NCBI GenBank assembly: GCA_036346225.1
Contig: JARFIW010001256.1
Coordinates: 868,001 to 932,000, forward strand
Length of the DNA stretch: 64,000 nt
Direction of reading: 5' to 3'
Source: Platerodrilus igneus
Taxonomy: Eukaryota > Arthropoda > Insecta > Coleoptera > Lycidae
The stretch's first letter is position 1. Each line of letters starts with the position of its first letter. A program made the position numbers and the translations under genes. Positions 54,455-64,000 of the stretch are shown piece by piece. The notes beneath the pieces were generated by a model. The model saw only the letters and a list, made by a program, of their open reading frames with translations. It was not told where the DNA came from and did not search any database.

Positions 54455-54965
54455 TCAAACTTCATCAAACAAGAAAGAATCGCAGCTATGTTCAAATACA
54501 ATGAACATAGATACAAGAAGAAAACTGTTCAAAGTATAGTGTGGAGCACAACACAGTACATCTATGAAATAGAAGCAGTAGGAAAGGCAGACAGAAAGAG
54601 ATAGAAGTCTTCTGGAATGTTGTGCTTCAGATGTATGAGGATGAGAGCATGGACAGACAAAGTTAATAACAAATTGCTTGTAGAAATAGTAGAGAAATAA
54701 AGATATCTGTGGAAAACGAAAAAATAAGAGAAATAAGACAGGATACGTGTAAGGCATTTTTGGGGAATAGTACGGGATATATCACAAGCAGAGATATGAA
54801 AAGATAGGTAGGGGTAGACCGACATCAGACTTTCGCACACAGATAGGGATAGATGCAGACTAAGAAAATTTCAGCGAAATATATAGGTTGGTTCAGACTA
54901 GGAAACAATGAGGGTATGCGTCCAACCAGTTCTAGGACTGAAAACCCAATGATGATGATGATGTT
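54455..54965 (+). pseudogene. second copy of LINE C-terminal region (copy 4)
   Basis: Broken frames parallel to 40,735-41,205: KKESQLCSNTMNIDTRRKL, CGAQHSTSMK, MRMRAWTDKVNNK, HFWGIVRDISQAEI, RLVQTRKQ.GYASNQF, ending KPNDDDD. It shares with copy 3 features not in the first C-terminal block, such as GGAATGTTGTGCTTCAGATG. Confidence 0.7.
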
Positions 54966-55172
54966 AATAGGGTCATTTAGGGGTAGATAGGACCACTTCA
55001 TGTAAACATCATGAGGGTTTAGAAAAGTAGACATTTTTACAAAGAAAATGAGAAATTCAACAATTAGGCAGGAAAACAAGTGCAAACGCCCTGTATATAA
55101 ACAATAGTTATAATTATTTTAAGAAATGAAAAGTACTCTAGAAAATTTAATTATATAAACAATTTGGCAAAT

Positions 55173-55403
55173 CATAAACCGACGTGGACAGAAGCTGAAA
55201 CACAATACGCGTGGATAAAAAACAAGGAATTTTAGGAAATGCCAAGTTCTGCAGAGATAGGCGCAAAGTGCAGCGCGTTGATCAACAAATACACGATGAA
55301 CACCGATAAGGAAATTGATAGGTGGATTCTATAAATACTATGAGGACTTTGTGAACATTCAGTATCTCTTCGAGAAGGCACTAACCACGTCAATTGGAAG
55401 TTA
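55173..55403 (+). pseudogene. possible Myb/SANT- or MADF-like domain fragment
   Basis: The frame reads HKPTWTEAETQYAWIKNKEF, stop, EMPSSAEIGAKCSALINKYT, MNTDKEIDRW, then after a one-base shift FYKYYEDFVNIQYLFEKALT and a stop. The pattern of a Trp-led first helix, a Cys-Ser-x-Leu helix and a late W.FY..YEDF resembles Myb/SANT-like DNA-binding domains found in some DNA transposons and host genes. One stop and one shift make it a relic. The match is to a pattern only, so the call is tentative. Confidence 0.3.
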
Positions 55404-57954
55404 AATATTACATAAGAGTGAACTTAGTGAAAGTGAATAATTTATTATAATAGTGAAAATTAAAAGTTCCAATTTATACAACGAGAAATATCCGTTTTGC
55501 GCTTAAAACGTAAGGTAAACTATTAATTGAATTTTATTCTAATATTTAAGAATTTAGGGCTCTGAAGATACCTATAACGGTACCTCTACATACAACTCTA
55601 AATAACACTCCAGATATACTTTGAAATAAAATTCTAAATGTACCACTAAACAAACTTTGAGAATTTTATAAAAACTTCTAAATAAGCCTACAAGGAACAT
55701 AATAAACGTCAAGATACTCAAATTAAACTGCAAGCAAGTTCCCAGTCATTCCAAAAATCCGAAGGGAAATTTCAAGCAACAGTTAATTAATCATTCTGGT
55801 GAAACAAGTCAAGCTGTAACAATTCAGGGGTGCTGAGTATCGATATTCAGAGGCAAAAATAAGCAATGAAAATACAGGTCAGAGATTTATTCATTATTAG
55901 TATAAGACTGTTTTTCAATTTTTAACATTTAATATTTGCTATATCAAATATCTGTAAGAGTCATCAAAAATCATTTGAGAATTTGAAAAATAGAGAAAGA
56001 ATCATTTTGAACGTTCAAAAGGCACTTAAGAGTAATTACAGTGATATTTTTGCTGACTTTCAGGAAATATAAATTTGGTGGAAACAGATAAATGTTAATA
56101 TTTTACTCAGGGGCTAAATTTTAAATGTTGAACAAATTAATAAGTTATTGACATAAAAGTGTATATATTATCGATTATTATATTGTATAATTTTGGATTG
56201 CTTCATTTACATTATCTTAACAGAGAGGTAATAGAAAGAAAATGGGTAAACAATCTTTATTGTCGTGACGTAGGGCACTCTGTGTTTAATAGATTGAGCT
56301 AGCCGAGGCATACAAAAATAGGAATTATAGAATTTAGAGACGCAAAATAAAAATGGCCGAATACGAACACAACAGTTAAGTATTAAAAAGACGACGGCAA
56401 CGTTAGAAGTTGTGAAATAGCAAAGTTATACATCGAAGAAATAAAGGGGCTAAAGAAGAGATCAAAGCAAATAAAAATATCATACCAACGTAGGGGCTTT
56501 TCACAGTAATAATTATAACGCCCCATCGTGGAGCTATTTCACAGCAATATTTCTAGTACCAACGTAGGGCTTGAAAGAGGCTATTTCACAAAATTGGTGG
56601 AGGGAAGGGGAGGGGGGCGAGCCGACAAAATCGCAGTTACACATTTCAACTTGCTACTCTTGCAAGTTTACAAGTGTTGATAGTTTCATTTATTGTTGAG
56701 AAGGTATACCAGACCTTGCATATCTGAACTATGCTAGTGTTGGAAACGTATCGGAAATTGAAAACATTTTGAGCAAGTTATTGAAGTGTTATTAAAATCT
56801 TGATCAATCATTAAAATTATCGGCCTCAAAATTAATTCAAAAGTGTAAGCTATAGTTTTATAGACAATATTGTCCGGTAAAAACTGAGAAGTGGCTTTAT
56901 GATTTCATTGTATGTAGGATAACAGAAAGAATTACATTGAATCAATGAAGCAATGAAAAAATGTTATTAAGGACGCTGTACAATAGGAACTGGCTTATTT
57001 AATGATATAATGACGAAGAGGTGTGGTAGGAATAAAGAATACAATGGGTAACGAGACAAATTTTACAAAAGTTTAGAGCTATTTGATCATATTCTGAGAT
57101 GTAGTCGTTCAGTCACGCTACCTAAATACAGATAATTAAAGAATTGTGGTCCTGTTGTAATACTTAAGAAAAAGTTGTTTACGAGCTACTAGCTTCTAAA
57201 AGAAAATTATTTTAAACTAAAGGAGATGTATGTATTACTCTAAATTTCCAAACTGCCACTTTTATTATTACTAATCAAAATGCCCATTATAACCAAATGA
57301 GATTGTCAGAGGCTTTCACGACTGAAGATATGATTCATAATATTACATTCAGATTTTAAACTGTAACATATTAATTGTTAATAAAATCAAAGCGTGACCC
57401 ACTTTAGTAATGAGAATCATCCAAGTATGGCGTAGATTACTACTTTAGAACATGCAGTCATACGGCCAAATAAGCTGAAAGGTATCTTGCTACAATGTAG
57501 AAATTGCAATGAAGGTTAGTTTTGAACAAATAAGCCCCCTAAATTATATCTCGTAGTCAACTTCTCAACACGACACTTTTTTAATTGATTAAACGTATGT
57601 CTACTGATTCACAAGTAACTTTCTTTACAAGCAATACGTCGTTGACTTACTTGGACGTACGAATCTGCACCTTCAGAATTAATGATCCATGTTATCTTGA
57701 CGACGGCGACGTTCTTACAAAAATCTACGACGCACTGACCTCCCCTGCAAAGCACGAGACCTTGATGAGGTAGGAAAGCTTGCGTGTTTCAAGGAAACAG
57801 ATAACTGAGCCGAAGATGCAACAATAACGGAAACGCATTTGCGGAAAGAATAGATTAAGGAATGGTTCCTGAAAAGGGCGCAACAATTCTTTCAGCCGAT
57901 ACAAAGACGACACTTTGGGTAATTAACGGACTTGTCTTTGTAATATCACCCGAC
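55404..57954. other. AT-rich DNA, no gene seen
   Basis: No recognised domain. Between 56,490 and 56,605 the phrase CCAACGTAGGG(G)C, then CTATTTCACA, recurs two to three times, and a G-rich run (GGAAGGGGAGGGGGGCGAG) lies at about 56,600. The frame 57,585-57,773 (62 codons) has no known motif. Confidence 0.45.
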
Positions 57955-59715
57955 GAGGCCTAGCCTTATTGGTACTACTGCACGGCTGAAAGTAAAGAGA
58001 ACTACAGCCGTTACTTTTCCCGAGGATATGCAGCTCTGTTTGCACGGTTTGATAACGGTGGCACCTTCCGGGTATAATATTTCGGAGATCAAATAGTACC
58101 CCCATTCGGAACTCCGAGCGGAAACTACTCGAGATGAAGTTATCGGAAAGAATAAAAATAATATTCTACGAGTCAAAGTGTAGAATGCCAGAAATTTGTA
58201 TCGTAATTGTAGGTTAGAAAACTTAACGAGAGAAATGGATAGGCTGAAATTATGTGTAGTTAAGATTAGTGAATGACACTGGAAAGAAGAACGGAATTTC
58301 TGCTCGGGAGATTGCAAATCATTAACAGGAAATTCAACAGAAAACTTGTAAGAGTAAGTTTAATAATGAATAGGAAAATAGGGCAGAGGGTAAGCTATTA
58401 TCAACCACATAATGAAAAAACTGTAGTAATAAAGATGTAAACAACGTCACAGCCACCACAATAGTACAGGTCTATATGCCTAACAGTAACGAAGACGATG
58501 AAAAGATTTAAGAGGTATACAAATAGATAAAAAATGCCATGCAATACATTAAGGAAGATTCTAATTTTGATTGGTAATGAGAGACTGGAATGCAATCGTA
58601 GGAATAGGAGGAGAAGAGAAAACAATAGGAAAATATTATCTGGTTGCAAAGAACGAACGGGACAGCCGCGTGGTAGAATTTTTTATAGAACACAATCTGC
58701 TCCGTACCAACACTTAGTTTAAAAAACACGAAAATAGGTTGTATTGCTGTGTGAAGTCTTGAAGCACTGGTAAGTACTAGATAGATTACATAATGGTTAG
58801 GCAGAGGTTTATAAACCAGATTCTTGACCATCAGGCACATCCGGAAGCAGATGTGGCCTCTAACCAAAATTTGCTGGCAATGAAATGTTGATTGAAACAA
58901 AAGAGACTGAAAAAAATTAAGAAATCTTATAGATTGATAAGTTAAAACAACATGAGGTGAAAGAGAGTTTCAAAGACAATGTTGAACGTGGAGTAATTAA
59001 AAAGGGTGAAAAAGTACTCTAGAGAAGGAATGACCAATGTTGAAAAATGAAATCACTAGGGCAGTAGATGAAGAACTACAAAACAATACAAGGGCCAGCA
59101 CAAATCGATGGATAACACAAGAGATCCTGGATTTGATAGATGACCGATAAAAATCTAAGGATGCAAAAGATGAGATAGGCAAAAGTAAGTCTAATAGCAT
59201 TAGGCAAGAGATCAAAAGAAAATGCAAGTTGGCTTAAGAAGAATAGCTGCCATATGTATGACCTACAGGAAAATCAAAGAAACGTTTGGAGACAAGAAAA
59301 ACAGCTAAGAGACTCGAATGGCTAGCCACTCACAAAGGAGAAAGGTCTAATATATGGAAGGAACACATAGAAGAACTTTATCAAGGAATAGAACTTAGTG
59401 TTCAATTTGTCTAACGAGAAGAGATAGTTAATGAAAATAGGAAGGGTGGCAAGATACTTAGCTCTGAGTTTGGTAGGACCTGAAATTGATGAAATCCCAT
59501 CGGATTTACTACATGCCATGGGAAATACAGCTAGCACAAAGTTGTACCATCTGGTAAGTAAGATGTATAAAATAGGTGAAGCACCCTCGGATTCTTCCGA
59601 TTTCAACAAGAATGCGATTATTCCAATACCAAAAAAGAATAAGAGCTGACGGATGTAAAAGCTATCAAACCATCAGTTTCCTCAGTCATGCTTACAAAAT
59701 TTAGGCGGATGGAAC
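57955..59715 (+). mobile_element. RTE-like LINE (copy 5), 5' part, host of the Jockey insertion
   Basis: 5' leader from about 57,955 (GGCCTAGCCTTATTGGTACT, then GATATGCAGCTCTGTTTGCA, CCATTCGGAACTCCGAGCGG) resembling that of copy 1 at 6.1-6.26 kb. Then broken endonuclease frames: RLENLTREMDRLKLCVVKIS, TIVQVYMPNSNEDDEKI. Linker around 58,900-59,300. First RT block at 59,431-59,700: SLVGPEIDEIPSDLLHAMGN, TKLYHLVSKMYKIGEAPSD, NAIIPIPKKN, SYQTISFLSHAYKI. At 59,715 it is cut by a Jockey-like LINE and resumes at 63,852. It is a different subfamily from copies 2-4. Confidence 0.8.
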
Positions 59716-59936
59716 TTTTTATTTATAGTGGTAAAAGATTTTATATCCGCTGTGTGAGACTCTTCTTGCCGAAGCAAGGACATACCCACTAAAAATCCAC
59801 TTTGGTGTCGGACTCGTGATCCCTTGTCGTAGACTTTATAGGGATCCCGTGACTAGCGTACTGGACTAGGTCCTTCACCGCCGTCGCGAATTGGAAAAAA
59901 CATGGCGTTACGCGCAGTTTATTCTTTTCGGACGTC

Positions 59937-60200
59937 TTATGGAATTGTAACAAAGATCATTGCTGGAGCATCGCCTGGGGTGTCTATGTCGTTGCCATAC
60001 GGCTTCGTCATACGCTCCCAGCGTATGAGCTGATTTTCGTGATCTTCTAGAGATCTGTAAAACCTCTCTGCGTTCGATCGGAGCCATTCTTTGACGGTTT
60101 GCAGGTTTGCCTCTCTGTAAAGCTGAGCGTTTCGAATGAACCAGGGAGCTCCGAAGACTCCCCTTATGGCCTTATTCTGGATCACCTGGAGCTTACGCAT
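59937..60200 (-). pseudogene. Jockey-like ORF2 C-terminal end
   Basis: Frame: MRKLQVIQNKAIRGVFGAPW, FIRNAQLYREANLQTVKEWL, AERFYRSLEDHENQLIR. This is the C-terminal module shared by Jockey-clade ORF2 (LQ.+QNK.LR.+..APW..RN...+.+...P.+.+.+). It is followed by a stop and about 220 nt of 3' UTR. Confidence 0.85.
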
Positions 60201-60229
60201 GTGCGTTTCCGTTGCGTTGCCTCACACCG

Positions 60230-61266
60230 CTGATGTGTATGCAAACGTCGGTCTGGTTATCGCCTTGTAAAGCCTAAGCTTGTTTGAAGCGTCCAGCTTA
60301 CTTCGGCGATTGGGCAAGCAAAGCCATAACTCTCTTTGCCTTGTTTGCCGCATACTCGATGTGAGTTTTCCAAGTAAGCTTTGAATCAAGGATCACCCCT
60401 AGATACTTTACGTTTGAACGCCAAGGTATCGGTTCGTCGAATGCTCTGAAGTCGTATCCAGGTCAGGGATGTCGCTTCGAGAAGAAAACTGCCGTGCTCT
60501 TTTCTGGATTCACCTCAACTCGCCAAAGTCTTAGCCACTCCTCAAGAGCGTTCATCGCCGTTTGCAGTTTCTGCACGATGTGGTGCGGAGCACGGCACCT
60601 GACTAGAATGGCTGTGTCGTCGACGTATAGTGCTATCCTGGTGTCTACCGTCTTCGGTAAGTCGCTCACGAAGATGCCGAAGCGTGACGGCGAGAGAAGA
60701 GAGCCTCTGGGACCCCAGCCCTGATTGTCCTTCTCGTCGACCGCACCCCGTCCAGCCTGATGCAAAACCATCTACCGTGAAGGCAGGATTTCGTCAGTTG
60801 GACGAGAGCACGTGGTAACCACCTCTTTCGTATCTCGTAGAGTAGGCCATAATGTCAAACCTTGTCGAAAGATTTAGACACGTCCAGGAACACTGCGCCT
60901 GTTGACTGTTGCCAGTTTAAGCCTTCCGCGATGTGCTCCATCGCTCGTAGTATCTGGTGAACGGTGGAATACCTCTTACGGAACCCAACTACTTGTCCTG
61001 AATCCCGTGGTGTTCCTGCATTGCTGCCTGGAGTCTCCTTAGTAAAACAGCTTCCGCTATTTTTCCAACCACCGACAACAAGCTAATTGGCCAGTAGTAC
61101 TGTGGAATGTCGCAGGGTAAGTGGCGGAGTCTCAACATAGCATTGATGATTCCGTTTAACACCCGAAGGGCGTATTTTTGGCAGCGCTTTCAGAGCCCGG
61201 TTAGAGATTCCGTCCGGTACAGGAGCTTTTCTGACCCTTAAGGCCTTGATTAGGTCCTCGACTTCT
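60230..61266 (-). pseudogene. Jockey-like reverse transcriptase, frameshifted
   Basis: Recognisable from 61,260 down: a block with LNGIINAMLRLRHLP, PISLLSVVGKIAEAVLLR, then GAVFLDVSKSFDKV (motif A, about 60,900-60,860), GPRGSLLSPSRFGIFVSDLP (motif B region), ALYVDDTAILV (catalytic YVDD at about 60,630-60,610), and ALEEWLRLWRVEVNPEKSTA. The frame changes several times. GC content and residue preservation suggest a fairly recent copy. The overlapping plus frames are shadows. Confidence 0.85.
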
Positions 61267-61764
61267 TCAGCTGTAGTGGGGGTCGATTTCCTGAAGGTCG
61301 TAGTTCCTTATCCTCCGTCTAACGTCGCGGTGAACCTGTTCGATATGTCGAAGGTCTGCGTGGGCATAGTTCGGCTCAAACTGACGCTCCATACTATCTG
61401 CGAAAACATCTACCTTTTCAGAGACTGAATAGGCTAAGCCTGTTTCGCCATGGATAGGAGGCATTGGGGACGTCTCGTTTCTCAGTACTTTCGACATCCT
61501 CCACAAAAAGCGGAGGTCCTCCAGTCTGGCTTCCCAGGTCTCGTTTTGGTGCCGCCGAATCGCTAATCGCATTTTGACGACCAATCGATTAAACCGGAGT
61601 CGTTCCGCAGGATCCCAGGTTCTTTGCCACTGACGCCTGGCACGGTTCTTCTCCCGGATGAGATCACGGATGTGCATAGGGAGGATGTCCCTCTTATTCG
61701 CTACCGGTTTCATGGAAGTGGCTCTACTCACCAAGGTCTGTATGCACTCCACGAGGCGGTCCAC
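61267..61764 (-). pseudogene. Jockey-like ORF2 linker between endonuclease and RT
   Basis: Open frame of 165 codons: REKNRARRQWQRTWDPAERL, RFNRLVVKMRLAIRRHQNET, then AYSVSEKVDVFADSMERQFE. The Arg/Trp-rich helix and the later ADSMERQFEPN block are typical of this linker in Jockey-type elements. It is separated from the endonuclease frame by a frameshift near 61,800. Confidence 0.8.
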
Positions 61765-61818
61765 TTGTGCCTCTAGCGCGCCAGTGTTCGGGATTGCCAG
61801 ACGGGCGGCAAATGCCGG

Positions 61819-62500
61819 TCACGAAACCCAACGAGTTCCGTTGGGGGCCGGGGCTTGCTTTCCTTCGAGATTAAGTAGCATCGGGTTGTGGTCAGAACTA
61901 AGGTTCCTGACAGCCCGGATCTCCGTATTTAGCGTCATTTGGTGTAGTATCGCGACGTCTAGTACATATGGCCTGCCTCTATTGCCGTAGTGAGTGGGTT
62001 CTGCCAGTCCTAAGACCTCGACCTCACGTCCGTCAGCAAACTGTCGAAGTATGCGTCCATTGCGATTCGCTACCCGACTGCTCCAAGACGGATGTTTGGA
62101 GTTGAGGTCCCCTGCAAAAACCGCAGGTTCTCTTGCATCCAACAACGTGTCCATGTCCTGCGTGCTAAGCAGTTTGCCACCTGGTCGGTTATAAACCGAG
62201 ACCAGGCGTAGAGGGCCGAAACCCTCTAGTACTATGCATACTATTGTCGTTTTAAGTCGTTCTAGGCCTGGCAAGTTCACTACGTAGTGCTCCAGACTTG
62301 TTTTGACGTACGCCGCTGTGCCTCCTCCGACGCCATCTCGATTGTTGTAAAACAGTTTGTAGTTGGGAAGCCTAGGCTCGTCTCGTGCGTTGAGGAACGT
62401 TTCGTTCACCAGGACAACGTCTAGGTTGTGTGTCAACGCAAACTCCATCAACTCAAATCGCTTTCCCATCAGCCCTCGCGCGTTCCAGAACACTATCTGC
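61819..62500 (-). pseudogene. Jockey-like endonuclease
   Basis: An uninterrupted frame with all catalytic blocks: FWNARGLMGKRFELMEFALT (N), DVVLVNETFLNARDEPRLPN (E), RLVSVYNRPGG, PAVFAGDLNSKHPSWSSRVA (D and N), LDVAILHQM, and NLSSDHNPMLLNL (SDH). The domain is complete, and it is the best-preserved enzyme in the window. It would cut target DNA. It is not linked in frame to the RT. Confidence 0.88.
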
Positions 62501-62769
62501 AGGGTTCCTGCATTTCAGCGACGTCTATCCATTAAAATTGAAGAGTTCGCTGAGATCCTTGCCACAGACAATAAAACCCATGACTAAATTGCCGAAGCCA
62601 AAAACTTCGGCGATTATAGGCAGCAGCTTTCTGGCAATCACAGTCAGCTTCTGGAAGTCGATTCCAGCGAGGAGTTCGGTGAGTAAACCCCATTGTGCGG
62701 CCCCCATAGGACGGTGTCTCTCTGGCTGTAGCTCCACCGCTGAAGTGGGTTGAGCTGCATGGGCAGACG

Positions 62770-63778
62770 TCTACTTAATTTGCGCAAGAGCTGGGCACTT
62801 GGCTGTCGGTGTAGAGACGGCCGTAGCCAAGCCGTTGGCGGACGCTGACCTTTGCCTTTGGTGCCGTCTCGTGTTGCCTCGTGGTAACCACCCTTAACTT
62901 CGGAAATGCAAAGCATCCCCTATTGCTCGCTGGATGCGCGCCACCGCAGTTGATGCACACCGCAGAAACTTCCCTGCTTTTGGAGCAGGTGTCGCTAAGG
63001 TGGTTGCCGGCGCACTTGATACACTTAGGCATGGCCTTGCAATTCGTCTGCGTGTGCCCCAATCGCTGGCACCGATGGCATTATCCTACTTCGGAACGTC
63101 GGTGCGATATCTCCACCTGTACACGTAAGTGCAGCACATGCTGGAGCTCGAAGATTTGCTTCGTTTCCGTGGACTTGGTCACGGTGACCATGACCAACGA
63201 GCAAGGCTCGTCTCGGTTGCTCCTTGTGCATGCGTGCACACGAGAGTACTGGAAGTCCTACGAATTCCGTTCGGACGTCCGTGGCTGCAATATTCTCCAG
63301 GATGCCCCTCAAGACCACCCTGATCGGCTGGTCGTCCTGGAAGCGATAAGTGTTGGTACTCCTCGCCACGCTCAGACAGAAAAGTCGTGATCCCACGGTA
63401 GTCGGTCGGGGTCGCTGGTGTTATACTGGTCCCGTCCTGTATGTTACGAGCTCTGGTGAACAGTAGTCTGCGACGGTTAAGCTTCGCCGCAATCGCCACC
63501 CATTTGTCCTTCTTGTGAAGAATGACGGAGGAGGGTATGCGGCGGCTCCGGATCGACGCAGGATTCTCACTGATGGCAGCGGACTCCATCTCTGCTGCTT
63601 CTTCTGGCGTGGCAATCGGTTCATACCGATCCGTTGTTGGCAGGTTGGTGGCGGTGGTCGTCTTCGGTTGGTTCGATGTCTTCTTCTTCGGCACCGTGAA
63701 GCCATCGTCACAGGCCTCCTCCGAAGCGTCGTCAATGGCGCGCTTTCGGCGGTCCTTCGTTTTGGTGTCAGGTGCCAT
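62770..63778 (-). pseudogene. Jockey-like ORF1 (gag-like) with three zinc knuckles
   Basis: ATG at 63,778 (MAPDTKTKDRRKRAIDDASE), 73 nt from the element end. The N-terminal part is charged with a DDGFTVPKKK motif. After a frameshift near 63,330 comes the gag-like middle (QDDQPIRVVLRGI). Then, after another shift, the knuckles CHRCQRLGHTQTNC, CIKCAGNHLSDTC and CINCGGAHPASNRGC (about 63,085-62,930). This C2HC trio is standard in Jockey ORF1. The product binds element RNA. The longer open frame starting at 63,859 would run into host LINE DNA and is not the real start. Confidence 0.85.
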
Positions 63779-63851
63779 CGCTACGTCAGGCGGAGGGAAA
63801 ACTAAATAAAAAGGAAATTGAGTAAAACCAGTTCGGCTTTTGAAGCAATGT

Positions 63852-64000
63852 TGGAACATGTGAGACTATATAAAGCCTTAGAGGACTATATTAGGAGAAA
63901 CAAGCACGCGTTTTTGGCATTTATTGATTTAGAAAAAGCTTTTGGCTATGTTGATGGGTACAAACGCTTTGAGGTTGTGAAGATGTGTAGAATAAAATAT
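63852..64000 (+). pseudogene. RTE-like LINE (copy 5) RT, resumed after the insertion
   Basis: The frame reads EHVRLYKALEDYIRRNKHAF, LAFIDLEKAFGYVDGYKRFE, VVKMCRIKY, to the window edge. IDLEKAF is RT motif A with its catalytic aspartate. It continues the RT block that stops at 59,715 (RRME), but about 30 codons expected between them (the GEDQFGFR region of copy 4) are missing. The element continues past the window. Confidence 0.85.

Larger units (their letters stand above)
52035..54965 (+). mobile_element. RTE-like LINE (copy 4), 5'-truncated, duplicated 3' region
   Basis: Starts inside the RT at LKNGKAPGTDKVQAETL (about 52,045) and is the best preserved copy from there. Then: C-terminal domain (to about 53,510), 3' UTR with the phrase AATTGTGCGAAAGGATTTAC (about 53,592), two SINE insertions (53,766-54,111), a second UTR copy (about 54,125-54,455), and a second C-terminal block ending CCCAATGATGATGATGATG (about 54,945-54,965). 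The layout mirrors copy 3. Confidence 0.85.
59716..63851 (-). mobile_element. Jockey-like LINE, near full length
   Basis: 4.1 kb, clearly GC-richer than its surroundings. Minus order: 5' UTR of about 73 nt, ORF1 with three zinc knuckles, endonuclease, linker, RT, C-terminal end, and an ATAAATAAAAA tail at the left junction. TGGAAC stands at both edges (59,710-59,715; 63,852-63,857), a short target duplicate or microhomology. The host LINE RT frame reads on in phase if the insert is removed. ORF1 and ORF2 each have a few frameshifts. Confidence 0.88.

Noticed and set aside
57585..57773. 62-codon plus frame STDSQVTFFTSN... as a gene fragment
   Set aside because: No recognisable motif, and no flanking coding sequence. 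Kept only as part of an unassigned stretch.
62881..63390. 169-codon plus frame and neighbours over the Jockey-like ORF1
   Set aside because: Shadow of a GC-rich minus-strand gene; no motif on the plus strand.
1..64000. An intact host gene, operon, CRISPR or rRNA gene
   Set aside because: No multi-exon coding pattern, no recognisable host protein and no rRNA-like stretch were found. All strong protein matches are to retroelements.

Overview
The window reads as AT-rich, non-coding arthropod (most likely insect) nuclear DNA that is almost entirely transposable elements (TEs) of many ages, nested and recombined. I found no intact host gene. The organism call rests on the mix of element families: RTE-like, R1-like, Jockey-like and CR1/Jockey-type LINEs, a Penelope-like fragment, Ty3/Gypsy elements, tRNA-headed SINEs and long (TA)n tracts. 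It is an inference; no species is claimed.

Layout, left part. 1-3.04 kb is a decayed minus-strand Gypsy pol (RT, RNase H, integrase in the right order). An RTE-like LINE remnant follows (minus, 3.05-4.79 kb), whose 5' piece lies at 6.04-6.26 kb beyond about 1.25 kb of unidentified DNA. A 0.74-kb foldback (6.48-7.22 kb), a Gypsy gag remnant (7.4-8.7 kb) and a satellite-like array with a roughly 140-bp monomer (10.99-11.83 kb) come next. A tRNA-headed SINE sits at 12.7 kb. From 13.0 to 23.5 kb there are four copies (A-D) of a 1.7-2.1 kb element with TG...CA ends, flanked by (TA)n. On the minus strand each copy keeps a TATA box and consensus splice donors. Copy B is a hybrid of A and C made by unequal crossing-over. 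A CR1/Jockey-type LINE 3' end and a Penelope-like fragment lie between C and D.

Middle part. 26,147-35,176 is a young Gypsy-type composite flanked by the 4-bp direct repeat AGGT: LTR - internal - LTR - internal - truncated LTR. Its PBS matches tRNA-Lys exactly. The leader holds a tandem array of about 32-bp units (12 versus 16 copies). Of pol only an integrase with an intact D,D-35-E triad remains. RTE-like LINEs at 37.25-41.2 and 52.0-55.0 kb share an odd duplicated 3' region and carry a second SINE family.

Right part. 43,609-48,919 is a nearly complete minus-strand R1-like LINE bounded by a perfect 12-bp direct repeat and broken by a SINE inside its zinc-knuckle region. 49.5-51.3 kb is a Gypsy gag-protease-integrase remnant that has lost RT. 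57.96-59.72 kb is another RTE-like LINE. A 4.1-kb Jockey-like LINE (59,716-63,851, minus) is inserted in it, and its RT resumes at 63,852.

Nearly all coding frames are broken by stops or frameshifts. Several differences between near-identical copies are single-base changes in homopolymers, so some breaks could be assembly errors. Sequence comparison was done by eye; all family names are inferences from motifs.
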